Origin: Nannobrachium achirus
Lineage: Eukaryota > Chordata > Actinopteri > Myctophiformes > Myctophidae
Length of the DNA stretch: 64,000 nucleotides
Direction: 5' to 3'
NCBI GenBank assembly: GCA_963921795.1
Contig: OY997651.1
Coordinates: forward strand, 49,309,018 to 49,373,017
Shown here in pieces: positions 12,145 through 23,349 of the stretch. Under the pieces are notes generated by a model, which searched no databases, was not told where the DNA came from, and saw only the letters and a program-made list of their open reading frames with translations. Every line of letters starts with the position of its first letter. The stretch's first letter is position 1. Both the position numbers and the translations under genes were made by a program.

Positions 12145-13830
12145 GCTAACTCCACTATAGTAGTGTGGGTCTAATGTCTAATTTCGCTTTTGGGTCTCAG
12201 CCAATGAAGTTTGGGAGCCACTGAAATACAGTAGGCTACCACATGCAGTTTAATCCCCCCCCCCCCCCCCCCCCCTTTCCCCCTTTCCCCTTTTTTCAAT
12301 TTGACTCCTGATTGGATAGCTTTTATTCTGACCTGGAAATGCATCTGATTACAAAAGACCTGGGGACACCTTTGTTATGGAACAACCACTCTATTGCAGT
12401 GATTAGGCTAGTATCAAAACATAGAGCTATGTGAAACGTATGTTAATAAAACACATCACTTTAATGCACCTTTAAGCATGTAAATGATGATGTATTATTT
12501 CAATGATAAATGCAGACTCTCTGATTTTATATTCAGAATAACAGTTTGATTCCAGGTTAAAGGAGTAGTTCACCCCCCAAAATGACTTTTTTTCTATTGA
12601 TTACTCATGCCATGGAGAGTAGAGTTCAATAATATTTTTAGTTTTTTGTCACATTCCTAAGACAAAAATGTGATAACAATAAATGTACCGTTTCGAAACG
12701 GGTCCCCATCCGGAATCAATGCGGGTAAATTTACTCTAATCAATTTTTTGTCTTAGGAATGTGACAAAAAACTAAAAATATTATTGAACTCTACTCTCCA
12801 TGGCATGAGTAATCAATAGGAAAAAAAAGTAATTTGGGGGGTGAACTACTCCTTTAAAATCAGCTACTGTATCGCCTTCCATTGGGAACATAAAAGAAGA
12901 ACACAGTAACATTAAATAATAATAAAATGATAGAAAAACAGTATATTATGAATAACACCAAAATAATGTGGCCGGACTCAACAAAAGCAAACAGTTTTTC
13001 CTAAATTAAATTGATTAATTTATTTTTAATTTTGATACAAAAGTAGAGAAGCATATCGATATATACAAATCCATCATTCATCTTTGTTATATTTTAAGCC
13101 TTTTTTTACACTGTAGTACGCCATCATTCAGTGATGAAAACAAAACTCCTTGTATGTGAGCATTGACTTTTTATTATTAATATGTATTTTACTGTATTTC
13201 TTTTGTAGCTTTGTTCTTTTGTTCAGCTTTATGCAAAATGCAGCCTCCAATCTCCTTTTCTCACTTGGCCTTTACTATTTATTGCTGTTTTTAGCAATTA
13301 AACTAGTTTATAACTTTAACCAGGCATTTCTGCTTTCATGGCTGGAGGTGCTTCTGTTTCATGACGTCATGGCCTTGGCGGCTTTAGCTGTGTGACAGAC
13401 CAACCCTGTTCTAGATGCTTTGGCCTACGGCATGTGGTGTAGTTTTCTTTTTGTATTGGATATTTAATGATGCCTATTGCACATTGTTTGATTGATTGTA
13501 AGTTTGATTGATTGCTACAGCCACCAGTGCTGCTATTTAGTTTTAATTAATATTATAAAATGTCTTCTAATAGTATATGTAAAGCAAAAGAAAAAAAAGT
13601 ACATGTTTTGTATTAAATAATGCAGATTATACAACAGAGATGGCCTATACAGAATACTAATTTGAGCATTACTCTCTCATGGAGCATTGAGCTTTGTTAA
13701 AAACATGACAATTTTAGAAGTACTCCAGCCCCACCTTGTGGTGGTTGAATGTTACTGCTAGATGAAACAGTTTAGGTGGTTTTGAAGTTGAACAGCTGCA
13801 CATCTAACTAATAATTTAGCGAGTGTCAGA
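12145..13830. repeat. Left arm of a large inverted duplication
   Basis: Segments 13,830-13,480 and 12,255-12,145 match, in reverse complement, 20,805-21,130 and 21,205-21,320. Shared blocks include CCACCTTGTGGTGGTTGAATG, GCCACCAGTGCTGCTATTTA and TTTGGGAGCCACTGA. The left arm is longer by about 1.2 kb, part of which is a MITE and a poly-C run. Confidence 0.6.
12561..12853. mobile_element. TTAA-flanked MITE (piggyBac-like), 293 bp
   Basis: Terminal inverted repeats begin AGGAGTAGTTCACCCCCC and end with the reverse complement; both sides carry TTAA. The arms pair along most of the element, around a centre with the near-palindrome CCGTTTCGAAACGG. Relatives lie at 45,938-46,225 and 49,909-50,100. 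TTAA duplication with no coding capacity points to a non-autonomous piggyBac-type element. Confidence 0.75.
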
Positions 13831-13842
13831 CGGAGTGTCCAC

Positions 13843-14296
13843 CAGGGACGTGCTGGGCCCCTGATTCGGCCCGGGAAAAAGAGTTGTAGAGGCCCTCATT
13901 GCACGCTATAGAGAGATATCTCTCTCTATTTGTTTTGTATTTATAATTTTAAAAATGATTTAAACTAGTGAAAACAGACGATCTACAAGCACACAACGCC
14001 TCGCACCGCGAGGCGTTGTGTGCTTGTAGATCTGCTGTTTTCACTACTTTTGTGCAATGGCCTTGTATGATGAAGCAGGGCTTTGCTTTGCAAAAACATT
14101 TACACATTTGAAACTTGGAGATACAAGGTTTCTGCCCGACAGTGACGATTTACTTTGTTGGCCGCCCAGCCCCCAAAATGGAACAAAGGCCGACATTTTA
14201 TTTAATTTTTTTTCCTAATGGCCGGCCTAGACCGGCCGGGAATGAACTGGCCGTTCGGGAATTCTCCCGCTTTTCCCAATGGCCAGCACGTCCCTG
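13843..14296. mobile_element. hAT-type MITE, 454 bp, with target duplication
   Basis: The ends CAGGGACGTGCTGG and CCAGCACGTCCCTG are perfect inverted repeats, flanked by the 8-bp direct repeat GTGTCCAC (13,835-13,842 and 14,297-14,304). It has no transposase. The middle holds a strong hairpin (13,980-14,032) that belongs to a motif dispersed through the window. Confidence 0.8.
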
Positions 14297-14903
14297 GTGT
14301 CCACCGTCTGTCTGCATGCTTCCCAACTTTGAAGATCAGCATGCTGACATCACTGACAGCCACATGCTGAAAAAATGCCCAAATTTGGAGATGATATCCG
14401 TCCTTCGGCATGCTGACATCACTGATAATATACAGTGTCGACACCATGGCTGTCTGTCTGCATGCTGACGTCATACTCTAACATCATAGTAGGTCTACTG
14501 ACATTACAGACTGATACAACGGTATTGCCCAACAGGAGACTCCCAAATCGGGAGATAAGCGGCCGTCAGGTCGCATACACAAACTTTAGAAGGCAATCGT
14601 AGCCAATCTGGAGGGAATATGGGAAATGGGACAAATCCACGTTGATGACATGATTTTAGAGATACTATGAACCGCTTTGTGTGATTTTAGACCAAAATCT
14701 GTGGACATCAATGGTGACTGTTCTGCCCAACGCGCACCGGTCTGAGTTCTCCAACATTACTTCTCCTACTACTCCTACATTCAATCCCTCATATAGGCCA
14801 ACTGTGAGTGTGCATTTGTCTTTGCGATGGCAGATTCTCTGGCTATGCAGTCAATGTGTGTATATCACCCTGCAAGTGTCCTGTAAACATGAATGAGTTT
14901 CTC

Positions 14904-14904
<1 letters not shown>

Positions 14905-14977
<73 letters not shown>
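14905..14977. repeat. (TG)n microsatellite
   Basis: A TG run of about 73 bp lies in otherwise featureless sequence between 14.3 and 15.85 kb. Confidence 0.95.
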
Positions 14978-14978
<1 letters not shown>

Positions 14979-15879
14979 TGCATGCCTGTCTGTGACTCTG
15001 TCATGTGAAAACTGTAAGAAATGACAGTTTTATTGTTACCATTTAGTACAGCATGACTTTGGCTGACAACTGTGAAAAATGTAATATTATACAGTATTAT
15101 TATATATTCACTGGGAGGTTGGGTGGGCATACATACCAATGTGAGATTAGCAGAGACTGTTGTTCCCACTTGTGATTAAACTAATCACTTTTTAATTAAA
15201 TCCATCATACAGTCCAAACAAAGCTTTTTTTAGTCAGGATGTTGGGCTGGTTCATTAATATAGGAATGTACAGGACAATGGCATGTCAATAACCACTTAA
15301 TTATCCACTTAAACCCTTTATAGGCTACTTCATTAACCAGGGTCACCCTAGCCTGATCTCAGACAGTCCACTCTGACTATGGGCTATGGTGGGGTCTATG
15401 GGCTATGGTGGGGTCTATGGGCTGGAACCAGGCTAGGGTCACCCAAGAATCTGTACTTGGCCCCCTCCTTTTCCCCCACCAAACCAAATCTCTCAAAACT
15501 AAAAATGCCAGCTCACAACACGACATATTGCGAGCTTGTAGTTCATCTCTATAATCAGACGACAGAATAGGATGCTAGAGGGTTCATGGAATATAGAGGA
15601 CAGCATAATTGTAAAAGAACACTTTATTTAACAACTGCTACAATTCATCGAACAACAGAATATAATGAAAACCACACAAAACCGAATGAACAATTGACAA
15701 ATGAAAGCAAAGCATCGTTTACACCACAGAACAAACTTGGAGAGCTCTGTGGCAGTGGTGGCATGGCTGTCAAAGAGCCTGTGTGAGTTGAACATGATGG
15801 CAAAGGACATGCTGACATACATGAAACTAACACCAGGGATGTGTTTTTTCTTTTCTTTTTTAATATACTTGCCCTACCC

Positions 15880-16470
15880 AGGGCCTGGTGGTTAGAGTGC
15901 CGCCCACTGAGATTGGGAGGTCAGGATTCTATACTCAGCCGGGTCATATCAAAGACTAAAAATGGGACCCAATGCCTCCCTGCTTGGCACTTGTCTGTGG
16001 CGCGCTGGACAAACCTCTATTTCTCTTCAAACTCGTCATCTGGCAGCCATTAACATGGGACTGGAGAAATATGCTAGCGTTGTAATGCCTCACAGATAGA
16101 AGGTCTTGGGTTCGATTCTTGCAGAGGACACTGGGGGAATGTTCTCTCTTCCGTGTAATCAGCGCCCATAACCTAGGTGGGGTTTGGCAAAAGAGCCTCC
16201 TGTGTGGAGTTTGCATGTTCTCCCTGTGACCCCTAGGGTAGGTACTCTCATATAGTGCCTCCCCCTGGTCAGCTGGGGCCCCTAATGGAGGGGAAAGGAA
16301 CTGGTTGGTATAACATGTTCTTTCCAAGCCCTACAAGGGAAACTCCCCCCTGCCAAGTGATAAGAAGTGGCCTGCTCACTCCTCATGCACTGAAGGAAGC
16401 ATGAGCTCGGTTCAGGGCTCTCCCCAGGTTGACAGAGGTAGAGTAGCGCCCAGGATTACAGTGTGTGCTA
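15880..16470 (+). repeat. Composite SINE, copy 2 (two tRNA-like heads)
   Basis: The first unit starts GCCTGGTGGTTAGAGTGCCG and contains ATGGGACCCAATGCCTCCC, a body seen in many fish SINEs. It is followed by the second head (AGGTCTTGGGTTCGATTCTT) and the same body as the minus-strand SINE at 2.8-3.26 kb. It appears to be a dimer or one SINE inserted into another. Confidence 0.6.
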
Positions 16471-16526
16471 CTGCTTACGCGCAGTGCATACCCTTTTTTC
16501 AAAGAGACTTCACGCCGTCATTACGC

Positions 16527-16787
<261 letters not shown>

Positions 16788-17849
16788 CTTATTAGCCAAC
16801 ATGCTAACAGTGCCACTATTGTGTGCGTCCGGACACGATGCAAGATGAGAACATGCTGCGTTCAATCCGTTCAACCATCACACTATTTCTTCTATTCTAG
16901 TCGCTCATCGCTTCACTTTGGTGGTGCAGGTGGGGTCCGCATTGGTTAAAAAAAATCATGTCCCGTTGGAATCAACAAAAACATTTCAGTGTCTCCGGAC
17001 AACATCAACGGCAACGCTGATTGGCTGTCAGGACACGATTGGTGGAGTGGGGGTGAAGCAAAGCAGTGGTGGAAAAGGTACTCAAATGTTTTACTGCAAT
17101 GTAGAAGTACTCTGTTACAGTTACAAGTAAAAGTAAAGTTCATAACGAGCTTATAGATGAGCTATTTTCAAGTAGCCAAGGATAAATAGGGCTAAAGTGA
17201 ATTAATTTATGTTTTATTGTATAATCATTTATATCTCCAAAGTAACTAGTAAAAATTGCAATGGAGTAAAAGTAAAACATTTAGATCGAGATGTAGTGGA
17301 GTAGGAGTAAAAGTACTGAATACAGGAAATACTCAAAATCTCCTTTGTACAGTACATCAGTAAAGTAAGTAAATCTACTTAATTACTTTTAACTTTACAC
17401 CACAGTTTTTTCTGTGCTGTAGGCATCTATTTATATGGCACAAGTGCTGGTTGATTAACCTGATTAACCTGAAGAAAAAACAAGTTACACTGTCCTGTAA
17501 TGGTATAATGGTGTAATTATCAGTTGGGTGCACCATGCACATTGCACGTACAGTATCTCATCTGCAAACACGTATGAGACGTTCAATATAATATGGCCGA
17601 TACATTAATCGATTGGCCGGTAAAATATAATCCAGCCGGCCAAGGTGACCGGCCCCAAAAATGCCTAGCGGAAACCCTGCTCCCAACATGCACAAATCCA
17701 AAATATAAGGTGCCCTTCTTGCCCCAAGTGTTATTTGGAACTTCCTCGGGATGTGTCAGTCCATATTTTTCAATAAAGACGTGTTTTACTCCCCCTCTCC
17801 CCTTTATAACGCTTGAGAGATACGTCATGTCATCATGTAGGTCTTTACT

Positions 17850-17965
17850 TCATGGATATAAATTCTCTCTCGACTCTCTCCCGTGTGTGTGCGTGTGTAC
17901 ACATGAAACAGACACAACTCAACCACACACGGGACAACCGCCATAATAAACGTAATAGACAAACA
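17850..17965 (-). repeat. Repeat R1, copy A, distal part
   Basis: In reverse complement this matches 48,070-48,165 and 53,130-53,225 (shared TTTGTCTATTACGTTTAT and GTGTACACACGCACACACGG). In those copies it is directly continuous with the part found here at 20,541-20,691, so copy A has been split by about 2.6 kb. Confidence 0.65.
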
Positions 17966-18235
17966 TGTACAATATTATACGGCATTATTACACGGCTTGG
18001 TTGAATGCTTGATTCTGATTGGTCAATCAATGAAATCAGAGGTCTGATATGTCTTGATAACAGACCGCTCCGCTCTATAACAGACCGATGCATAATCAAA
18101 GCCTCAGCTGCGCTGCTTGAGTTTTGCTCGTATCAATGCGCACTTCCGCATAAAGAAGTCCCGGCTTTGTTTACAACCGACTGTGTTTGAAACTACTAAA
18201 AGTTATTTCCCTGTGGAAAAAAGTGTTTAAGAACA

Positions 18236-20128
18236 ATGGACAATTTATTTAAAGTCAACTTTAACATATTTGGAGAAAATGAAAAGTTCGAGTCCTGGTT
18301 AACGAGTGACGTGTCACCTGTTAAGAAAAGAAAAGGAGAAGTAAAGAAAACGGACAACGCGAGAGAGATTAAAAGACACACAGAGCTCAACCAAAAATAA
18401 ATCGACCAAATTGAAGAAGACAGACATGAAAAAAACACAAAACGAAGCACGGAATGGGCTGTTCCTCAGCACCCCATAGCCGGGGAGCCACAGGCCCAAA
18501 AGCTCAAAGAATAGGATGTTACCTGTGATGTCATGACATACTTTTAATTTTTGTTTTTTCTATTAATTTGGTAATCAAGGTCCACAGAATGAGAGGCCTG
18601 CTCTGCCGGAAATCCTGCGAAAAAAAGTTTGTATATTTGTATATTCACTCCATCGACCTCAATATAAAGGAAAGAAACACACCAAAAACAATATGCTTTA
18701 AGTAGCATGTGAGGGGTCAAACTAGGGATTCTTGATGATTCTGAATCCATTGCAAGCATTTGTTTTGCATGAAAAACATTCCTTGGGCTAGAAAACGGAC
18801 CAAAATGACGGTGAAAAGTGATGACTCATCACTTTTCACAGGTTTGAGAGGCTGAAATCTAGCCCAAGGAATGTTTTTCATGCAAAACAAATGCTTGCAA
18901 TGGATTCAGAATCATGAAGAACCCTTAGTTTGACCCCTCACATGCTACTTTTTTTGGTGTGTTTTTTTCCAGTATAGTGAAGTCAATGGGAAACTTTTTT
19001 TCACAGGATTTCCGGCAGAGCAGGCCTCTCATTCTGTGTACCTTATTGACCAAATTAATAGGACAAACAAGAATTTGGAGTATGTCATGACATCACAGGT
19101 CCTCTCTCATTTTGGCCCAGTGGCTCCCCGGCTACCAGCACTCTGCTGGGGTGTTTAAAGACTGGTTGGTGGAAAAGAAAATGTCAACAGACTTTGACGC
19201 TTATGGAGCTGCTGCTGAAACCCTGAATCAGTTGCTATGTTCTTTTTACGCCTCAAAATAGCCAGGGAAAGTCCTACTCAGTTGCCAGTTATAATGCTCT
19301 CAGAGCTGGGATATGTCGCCACTTCTCAAAACTTGACATAATGAACTGTGTTACCTTCAAATCGAGCAACGGAGTGTTTACATCTGTCATTAAAAACCTT
19401 CGAAAAACTGGGAAAGACGTCAGCCAACACCATCCCCCTATCTCGGCTACAGATTTACAGCTCATGAGGAGCTCAGAGGCGCTGTCTCCCAACACAGCGA
19501 GCGGACTGGTCCGTAAAGTATGGTTTGATATCCAACTACATCTAGCAAGACGAGGCAGAGAGGGAAATAGACACCTGACAAGAGAATCCTTTATTGTGAA
19601 GCAGGATGAAAATGGCAATGAATATATTTCTCTTGCTCAGACCAAGAACCACAAATATGCCAGAGAATCCATGTAAAGAAAATTACAGGGGGTATATCTT
19701 TGCAGAGCCTGGTAATCCTAAATGCCCCGTTGCCAGTTTCAAAAAATATATCTCTTTGCCCTCCCAATGCTAAAGCGTTCTACCTTCACCCACTAAAGAA
19801 AGACCAGCAGCTACTGAACAGTCAAGCAGTGTGGTACTCTCGTGAGCCCATGGGGCACAACTTCCTTGGGCAAATGTTACCCCAAATCAGCCAAGCAGTC
19901 GGACTTTCGAGGAAGTACACAAATCACAGCTTGAGGAGCACCGCTGTGCAGCTTCTCTCTCAAGCTGGTCTGGAGAGTAGGGAGATTATGTCTGTGACTG
20001 GCCACAGATGCGAGGGGAGTCTGCGGAGTTACTGGACTCCTAGCACTACAGACAGGGAAAAATGGAGCACGATCCTGTCCTCCAATCCAGGCAACAGCAG
20101 CAGCTCATCTGGTGAGTGTGTCTCATAA
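18236..20128 (+). pseudogene. Crypton-type tyrosine recombinase (decayed)
   Basis: The C-terminal half is well preserved. An RGREG-type first arginine box (about 19,550) is followed by [12 protein letters not shown] (H-x-x-R box) and [14 protein letters not shown], with the second His and the nucleophile Tyr. This is the fold of Cryptons and of host genes derived from them, such as the ZMYM2/QRICH1/KIAA1958 group. The N-terminus starts MDNLFKVNFNIF at 18,236. The frame is broken by an early TAA at 18,399, by the nested MITE, by an in-frame TAG near 19,260 and by frame changes near 19,270 and 19,690. It would have cut and rejoined DNA to mobilise the element; it cannot now make a full protein. 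Whether it was a transposon gene or a host-adopted copy is not settled. Confidence 0.65.
18475..19135. mobile_element. Long-hairpin MITE inside the Crypton-like gene
   Basis: The ends CATAGCCGGGGAGCC and GGCTCCCCGGCTAC pair, as do inner blocks over about 300 bp per arm, for example AAGCATTTGTTTTGCATG. Flanks show an 8-bp duplication with one mismatch (CAGCACCC / CAGCACTC). Removing the element joins recombinase codons in frame (WAVPQH to SAGVFKDWL). A half copy lies at 32,585-32,740. Confidence 0.7.
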
Positions 20129-20419
20129 TCCTAGCCTGTTATAAAGTAACCAAATTACGCAATAAGCTGTATTGTCGTGCAGTTGCCTGATTTTAGTCAT
20201 TGTGTGTTTCTGCAGCTGCGAAGCCGAGGCCAGAACCACGCGTCGTAGAAATGAATGACAGGGTACCGTTAATCTCCACCACCTGTTCCCTCCCCACCAG
20301 GTAAGATTGCATCCAACTCACTGCTGCGCTTCTTAATGAATGAAACCATCCTTGTTGTAGCCTATTTTGTTTCATCTGTGTTTTTATTCGTTTATTTATT
20401 AAGTAGCCGTGTAATAAGC

Positions 20420-20537
20420 GGGATAATGGTTGGCTCCTTGGTCGTTGTCAAGGGATAATACCTTCAGCCTGATAACACGTGTTATCAGGCTGTCGGTATT
20501 ATCCCTTGACAACGACCAAGGAGCCAACCATTATCCC
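20420..20537. repeat. 118-bp near-perfect palindrome
   Basis: The arms GGGATAATGGTTGGCTCC... meet at AACACGTGTT (centre 20,478/20,479) with only a few mismatches. It sits at the right end of the Crypton-like element. Confidence 0.85.
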
Positions 20538-20540
20538 TTA

Positions 20541-20690
20541 ACTTAACACACTCAGTCAGAATGTAAACATACCTCTCGCTTCTCTTAACGACAACAAACG
20601 AACTCCGTCCTCTTGTTTGTAACCGCTAACGTGTGCCGAAACAGTTCTGTGCACTTTTTTTCCTGCTCGCACTCAGTAGCCTAGTAGTGT

Positions 20691-20691
<1 letters not shown>
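20541..20691 (-). repeat. Repeat R1, copy A, proximal part
   Basis: The reverse complement matches 47,925-48,065 (shared AGTGCACAGAACTGTTTC and GAGAGGTATGTTTACATTCT). It is more diverged than copies B and C are from each other. Confidence 0.65.

Positions 20692-20785
<94 letters not shown>
20692..20785. repeat. (CA)n microsatellite
   Basis: A pure CA run of about 94 bp lies between R1 copy A and the right arm of the inverted duplication. Confidence 0.95.
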
Positions 20786-20786
<1 letters not shown>

Positions 20787-20799
20787 GTAACTTGGCAAC

Positions 20800-21325
20800 T
20801 GGCAAGCCACATTAGGTGCAGCTGTTCAACTCATGTTTGAATAAACCAACCACCACAAGGTGGGGTTGGAGTAGGCCTACTTCTAAAATGTCAAGTTGAC
20901 AAAGCTCAATGCTCCACGGAGAGAGTAATGCTCAAATGTGTAGCATAGCATAGGCCTACACTTCTTCTGTATAGGCCTTCTCTGTTTTCAAAGTTAAAAA
21001 TAATAATTATTCAACATGAGAATAGCATTTATCTGCATTAGTTAATATAAAACACGTAGCTAGTGCTTTAGAAGAAAGCGTGGAAAATATTAATTAAAAC
21101 TAAATAGTAGCACTGGTGGCTGTTAGATTCAATTACATTTTTATTTCAGACCCAAGAATGATGCATATCATATCACAGTAAAAACACAATAGGCTACAAT
21201 GAAATTGAAACTGCATGTGGTAGCCTACTCTACTGTATATCAGTGGCTCCCAAACCTTTCAGGCCGAGACCCAAAAGGGAGATTAGACATTAATAGACCC
21301 ATTAGGCCTATAGTGAAATTAGCAG
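20800..21325. repeat. Right arm of the large inverted duplication
   Basis: This is the partner of 12,145-13,830. The outer end carries a hAT-like terminus (CAGTGGCTCCCAAAC at about 21,241). From 21,330 to 22,358 I see only a copy of the dispersed GAGCTTGTAGATC motif and a basic short ORF (22,097) without a supported gene. Confidence 0.55.
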
Positions 21326-23349
21326 ACAACGTGTCGCTCCGTGCCACGTAGTGAGCTTGTAGATCGGCTATTTTCTCTACTTCTTAAATATGTTTATTTT
21401 ATATTTACGGAATTTCTCAGAATTGTCTCTTATTGTTTTTATTATTTTTTGTAATTATCTTTTTAATAAGGGTAATAATAATGATAGTAACTGGAGCGTG
21501 TCGATATTTCATTCTACGTCCCAGTAGGCCTATTTCGATGCGGGTGAATGTTAACCTGGTGAAATGCTAACCTGCCGACGCCTGTAGTCGAAATAATAGG
21601 GACGTAGAATTAGCGAGATTTTCCCGACCCACATACGTGTCCCGACCAACTCTATGGTCCCGACCCACTGTTTGGGAAACAGTGCACTCGTGTTCTATTA
21701 AGAGTACTGCACTGACGTTATTCTGTGATCGACTGCTCTTGGCTGTCGGCTAGTACTACGTTGAGTAAACAGAAGCTACTGCTACAAACTAAGCTCAAGT
21801 GCGTTGTTAAACTATTAATATGTATAGAAATGGACGGATCTTGAAACGACGCACGCGGATCTCACAGACAGTTATAACACCCCAGCGCATTTGCAGCGGA
21901 GCGAATGAGGAGGAGGAACGTGTTGTTGTTATAGTAGTTGTTGCTATAGCATCGCTAGCATTATTAGCATAGATTAGCATTATTAGCACGATCTCAAGCT
22001 CATCGCGTCGCACGCCTCAATAACGCTTCGCTCCCCGGGAAAAGATGGAGCAGTTCGGCCTCAGTCTCAAAGCACCGTCACCGCTGCTGGAATCACATGT
22101 GGGTGAATCACGTGCAAGCCATGGATAGAGTTCCAGTTCTCACAGAGAAGAGAACATCCTACAAAGCCCGAAGGACAGAAAAGAAAAGCAGAGGTAACCA
22201 GAACAGATCACTTGCCCCAATTCACACTCGACCGCCATTCCCCCCCCCCCGACCTTTTATTATTGCGATTATAGGTCGCATTTACTATAAAAACCTGCAG
22301 CTCCTATGCTTGTGTGTGTGCGTGAGTCACGCTTATTGTCACTCTCATGTTACACTGGTGTAAAATTGCTCAGTGGATTGATGGTTCATAACTCTAAACT
22401 CCTACACCAGGATGCCGGCCAAAACATCAGGACCAGAATGGGTTGGTGGTAAAATGGGTTTTATTGACTCCATGTACTTTATGGGGGAACATGGCATGAT
22501 GGTGATGACGATGATGATGGTTTGACTAAACAGAATGGAAACACAATATCAGTAACAAGACTAAACTTAGGCATAAATAATTAGGATAAATAAACTTGGC
22601 ATAAACAAACTAGGACATAACTGGGTAGCATAAACAATACAAGCACAACATCACCCAAACAGCACTATAGGAACAAATCACCCAAACATTACAAGAACAA
22701 TACTTTACACTTCATATATACAAATATAAACATGACCGGATCTTCAACAAAAGGAACAACGCAATTTAACAGAAATAACTTACATTTTAACGCATCAGAC
22801 AGTCATGGAGTTCTGCAGCCTTCAGACCAAATGTTTGGTGTGCAGTGCCACCTGAGCCTATATAGGCTCTCCACAGGTGGTCTGACTAATTACAGACCAC
22901 ACCCACCAATAAGTGCAATGATCAGAGCAACATATTCTAACCCCACCCACTCCTGGCCAGAGTGTGTGGGGATTTTGTACAGCCACCCCAATCAAATAGT
23001 GATTTGATAATAAAACAAAATCCATTGTCTCACAGTTTTGGGACTGGCTATAACCTGAAAGGGCACTGTTCATCCTCAGCCACCCCATGAAGGGAGGGCG
23101 GAAGGGTGGGACGAGTCTGGTGGTCTGCCTGACCAGTGGCGCCACTCTGGTGGCCTCGAACTCTTGGGGAAGGGGTCTGGAGGGCGACCGGGTGCATAGG
23201 GCCAGTAGGGGAACCCATGTCTATGGAGAGCCTGGAGGGAAACTTGGGAACACAAATCCGGCAGGAGCAGTTCCGGGTGTGCTGGGGCTTGCGTCAGGGA
23301 TGGGGCTGGTGCTGGGTGCGCTTGGACACACAGAGGCAACGGGGGTCGT

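Larger units (their letters stand above)
17966..20540 (+). mobile_element. Crypton-like element inserted in repeat R1
   Basis: The segment between the two halves of R1 copy A is absent from R1 copies B and C, which fixes its ends to within roughly 10-15 bp. It carries a decayed tyrosine-recombinase gene (18,236-20,128), a nested MITE (18,475-19,135) and a 118-bp palindrome at its right end. No clear terminal inverted repeats are seen, as expected of Cryptons. Exact ends are uncertain because the flanks have diverged. Confidence 0.5.

Noticed and set aside
22032-22200. Possible first exon with basic peptide and donor AGAG|GTAACC
   Set aside because: No partner exon before the LTR element, no recognisable protein, and a single weak donor.
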